Shown: in pieces, positions 4,633 through 5,527 of the stretch
How the letters are laid out: each line of letters begins with the position of its first letter
Position numbering within the stretch: position 1 is the stretch's first letter
Translations under genes and position numbers: made by a program
Source of the DNA: Aquabacterium sp.
GTDB taxonomy: Bacteria; Pseudomonadota; Gammaproteobacteria; Burkholderiales; Burkholderiaceae_C
NCBI GenBank assembly: GCA_017989885.1
Contig: JAGNPA010000150.1
Span: 1 to 5,527 of the forward strand
DNA: 5,527 nucleotides
Direction of reading: 5' to 3'
The notes under the pieces: generated by a model
Seen by the model: only the letters and a program-made list of their open reading frames with translations
Told to the model about the DNA's origin: nothing
Databases searched by the model: none

Positions 4633-5527
4633 ATGAGCGACCTGTTCCAACCCTTCCAACTGGGCCCCATCACCCTGGCCAACCGCGTGGTCATGGCCCC
4701 CTTGACCCGCAGCCGCGCCGAAGCCGGCAACGTGCCCGGCCCGCTGACGGTCGAGTACTACACCCAGCGCGCCACCATCGGCCTGATCATTGCCGAAGCC
4801 ACCCAGGTGTCGGCCACCGCCCAGGGCTACCCCAACACCCCCGGCCTGCACACCGCCGAACAGGTGGCCGGCTGGCGCAAGGTGACCGACGCCGTCCACG
4901 CACAGGGCGGCAAGATCTTCGTGCAACTGTGGCACGTCGGCCGCATGTCGCACACCGCCTACCAACCCGACGGCCAGGCCCCGGTAGCACCCTCGGCCAT
5001 CGCGGCCAAGGCCAAGACCTTCGTGCCCGGCCAGGGCATGGTCGACTGCTCCACCCCGCGTGCGCTGGAAACGGCCGAGATCGCCGGCGTGGTCAACGAC
5101 TTCCGCACCGCAGCCCGCAACGCCATCGACGCCGGCTTTGACGGTGTGGAAATCCACGGCGCCCACGGTTACCTGATCGACGCCTTCCTGCGCGACGGCT
5201 CCAACCAGCGCACCGACCAGTACGGCGGCAGCATTGAAAACCGCGCCCGCTTCTTGCTGGAAGTGATGACCGCCGTCACCGCCGAAATCGGTGCCGACCG
5301 CGTGGGCATCCGCCTGTCGCCCGTCTCGCCCGTCAACGACTCCAGCGAAAGCAACCCGCAGCCGCTGTTCGAATACGTGGTGCGCGAACTGGAGAAGCTG
5401 CACCCGGTCTTCCTGCACGTGGTCGAAGGCCACACCGGTGGCCCGCGCGACAACGCCCCGTTCGACTACGACGCCCTGCGCAAGCTCTACAGCGGCGTCT
5501 GGATGGTCAACAACGGCTACTCCACCA
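4633..5527 (+). CDS. nemA: Old Yellow Enzyme-family alkene reductase, NemA-like (3' end missing)
   Basis: This FMN-dependent NAD(P)H reductase acts on activated C=C bonds (enones, maleimides) and nitro or nitrate ester compounds. The window holds 298 codons and runs off the right edge; the family is about 360 residues, so roughly the last 60 are absent. It is a TIM barrel with clear OYE motifs: LFQPFQLGPITLANRVVMAP at 4-23, LTRSRA with Thr25, LIIAEATQVS (51-60), and FVQLWHVGR with Gln98 and Trp100. GVEIHGAHGYL carries the substrate-binding His175 and His178 and the proton-donor Tyr180. Then come LRDGSNQRTDQYGGSIENRA (186-205) and GIRLSP with the FMN-binding Arg227. The His/His pair places it in the classical NemA/PETN reductase group rather than the thermophilic-like YqjM class. 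The ATG at 4633 has GGAGA (4621-4625) 7 nt upstream. It is 26 bp after nemR and should be induced with it. In E. coli gloA follows nemA; that position lies outside this window. Confidence 0.94.
   Translation, partial: MSDLFQPFQLGPITLANRVVMAPLTRSRAEAGNVPGPLTVEYYTQRATIGLIIAEATQVSATAQGYPNTPGLHTAEQVAGWRKVTDAVHAQGGKIFVQLWHVGRMSHTAYQPDGQAPVAPSAIAAKAKTFVPGQGMVDCSTPRALETAEIAGVVNDFRTAARNAIDAGFDGVEIHGAHGYLIDAFLRDGSNQRTDQYGGSIENRARFLLEVMTAVTAEIGADRVGIRLSPVSPVNDSSESNPQPLFEYVVRELEKLHPVFLHVVEGHTGGPRDNAPFDYDALRKLYSGVWMVNNGYST

Noticed and set aside
4629..5141. Plus-strand 170-codon frame starting 4 bases before nemA
   Set aside because: It is an out-of-frame Arg/Pro/His-rich reading of the OYE gene. The frame from 4633 gives the conserved protein.
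4201..5433. Minus-strand open frame of about 410 codons opposite nemR and nemA
   Set aside because: Its composition is that of an antisense shadow, and the plus strand encodes clear TetR and OYE proteins with ordered catalytic motifs.
1..5527. Mobile element, CRISPR, toxin-antitoxin, phage defence or biosynthetic cluster
   Set aside because: No transposase, integrase, terminal inverted repeats, direct repeat array, tRNA or defence domain was seen on either strand. All genes are common metabolic or stress-response families with uniform codon use.

Overview
The window looks like an ordinary stretch of chromosome from a high-GC beta-proteobacterium, most likely Burkholderiales (Comamonadaceae or a related Leptothrix/Aquabacterium-type lineage). 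This is inferred from the strong G/C third-position codon bias, the protein sequence style, and the pairing of ilvE with a small CHCC zinc-finger gene. I saw no mobile element, CRISPR array, tRNA, rRNA or phage gene. Coding density is high and no gene-free stretch exceeds about 160 bp. Taxonomy below the order is a guess.

Left part, minus strand. Positions 1-231 hold the first 77 codons of an AMP-dependent acyl-CoA synthetase-like gene that runs off the left edge. To its right, a strong minus-strand intrinsic terminator (303-324) closes a gene cluster that reads leftward from about 3.85 kb: phosphate acetyl/butyryltransferase (pta-like, 2848-3852), acetate kinase (ackA, 1584-2834), branched-chain aminotransferase (ilvE, 587-1510) and a 71-residue CHCC zinc-finger protein (353-568). 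The pta-ackA gap is 13 bp and the ilvE-zinc finger gap is 18 bp, so each pair is almost certainly cotranscribed. The 73 bp between ackA and ilvE carry a small hairpin over the ackA stop, a TACAAT-type -10 candidate and a second hairpin in the presumed ilvE leader. ilvE therefore probably has its own promoter, with possible readthrough from ackA.

Right part, plus strand. A TetR-family regulator (4013-4606) and an Old Yellow Enzyme flavin reductase (4633 to the right edge, incomplete) form a short operon equivalent to E. coli nemR-nemA. The regulator keeps the Cys106 and Lys175 of the NemR redox switch at identical residue numbers. A 17-bp palindrome overlaps its best -10 box and ends one base before its ATG. 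With no Shine-Dalgarno sequence present, this suggests an autoregulated, possibly leaderless message.

How the parts work together. Pta and AckA interconvert acetyl-CoA, acetyl phosphate and acetate with ATP formation. IlvE performs the last step of Val/Leu/Ile synthesis and the first step of their breakdown. NemR/NemA would sense and reduce electrophiles or reactive chlorine products. The 160-bp divergent region between pta and nemR contains the nemR operator candidate and a second GTCAT/ATGAC palindrome nearer pta, so shared control is possible but unproven. I found no convincing previously undescribed system; the regulatory architecture of the divergent region is the part most worth testing.
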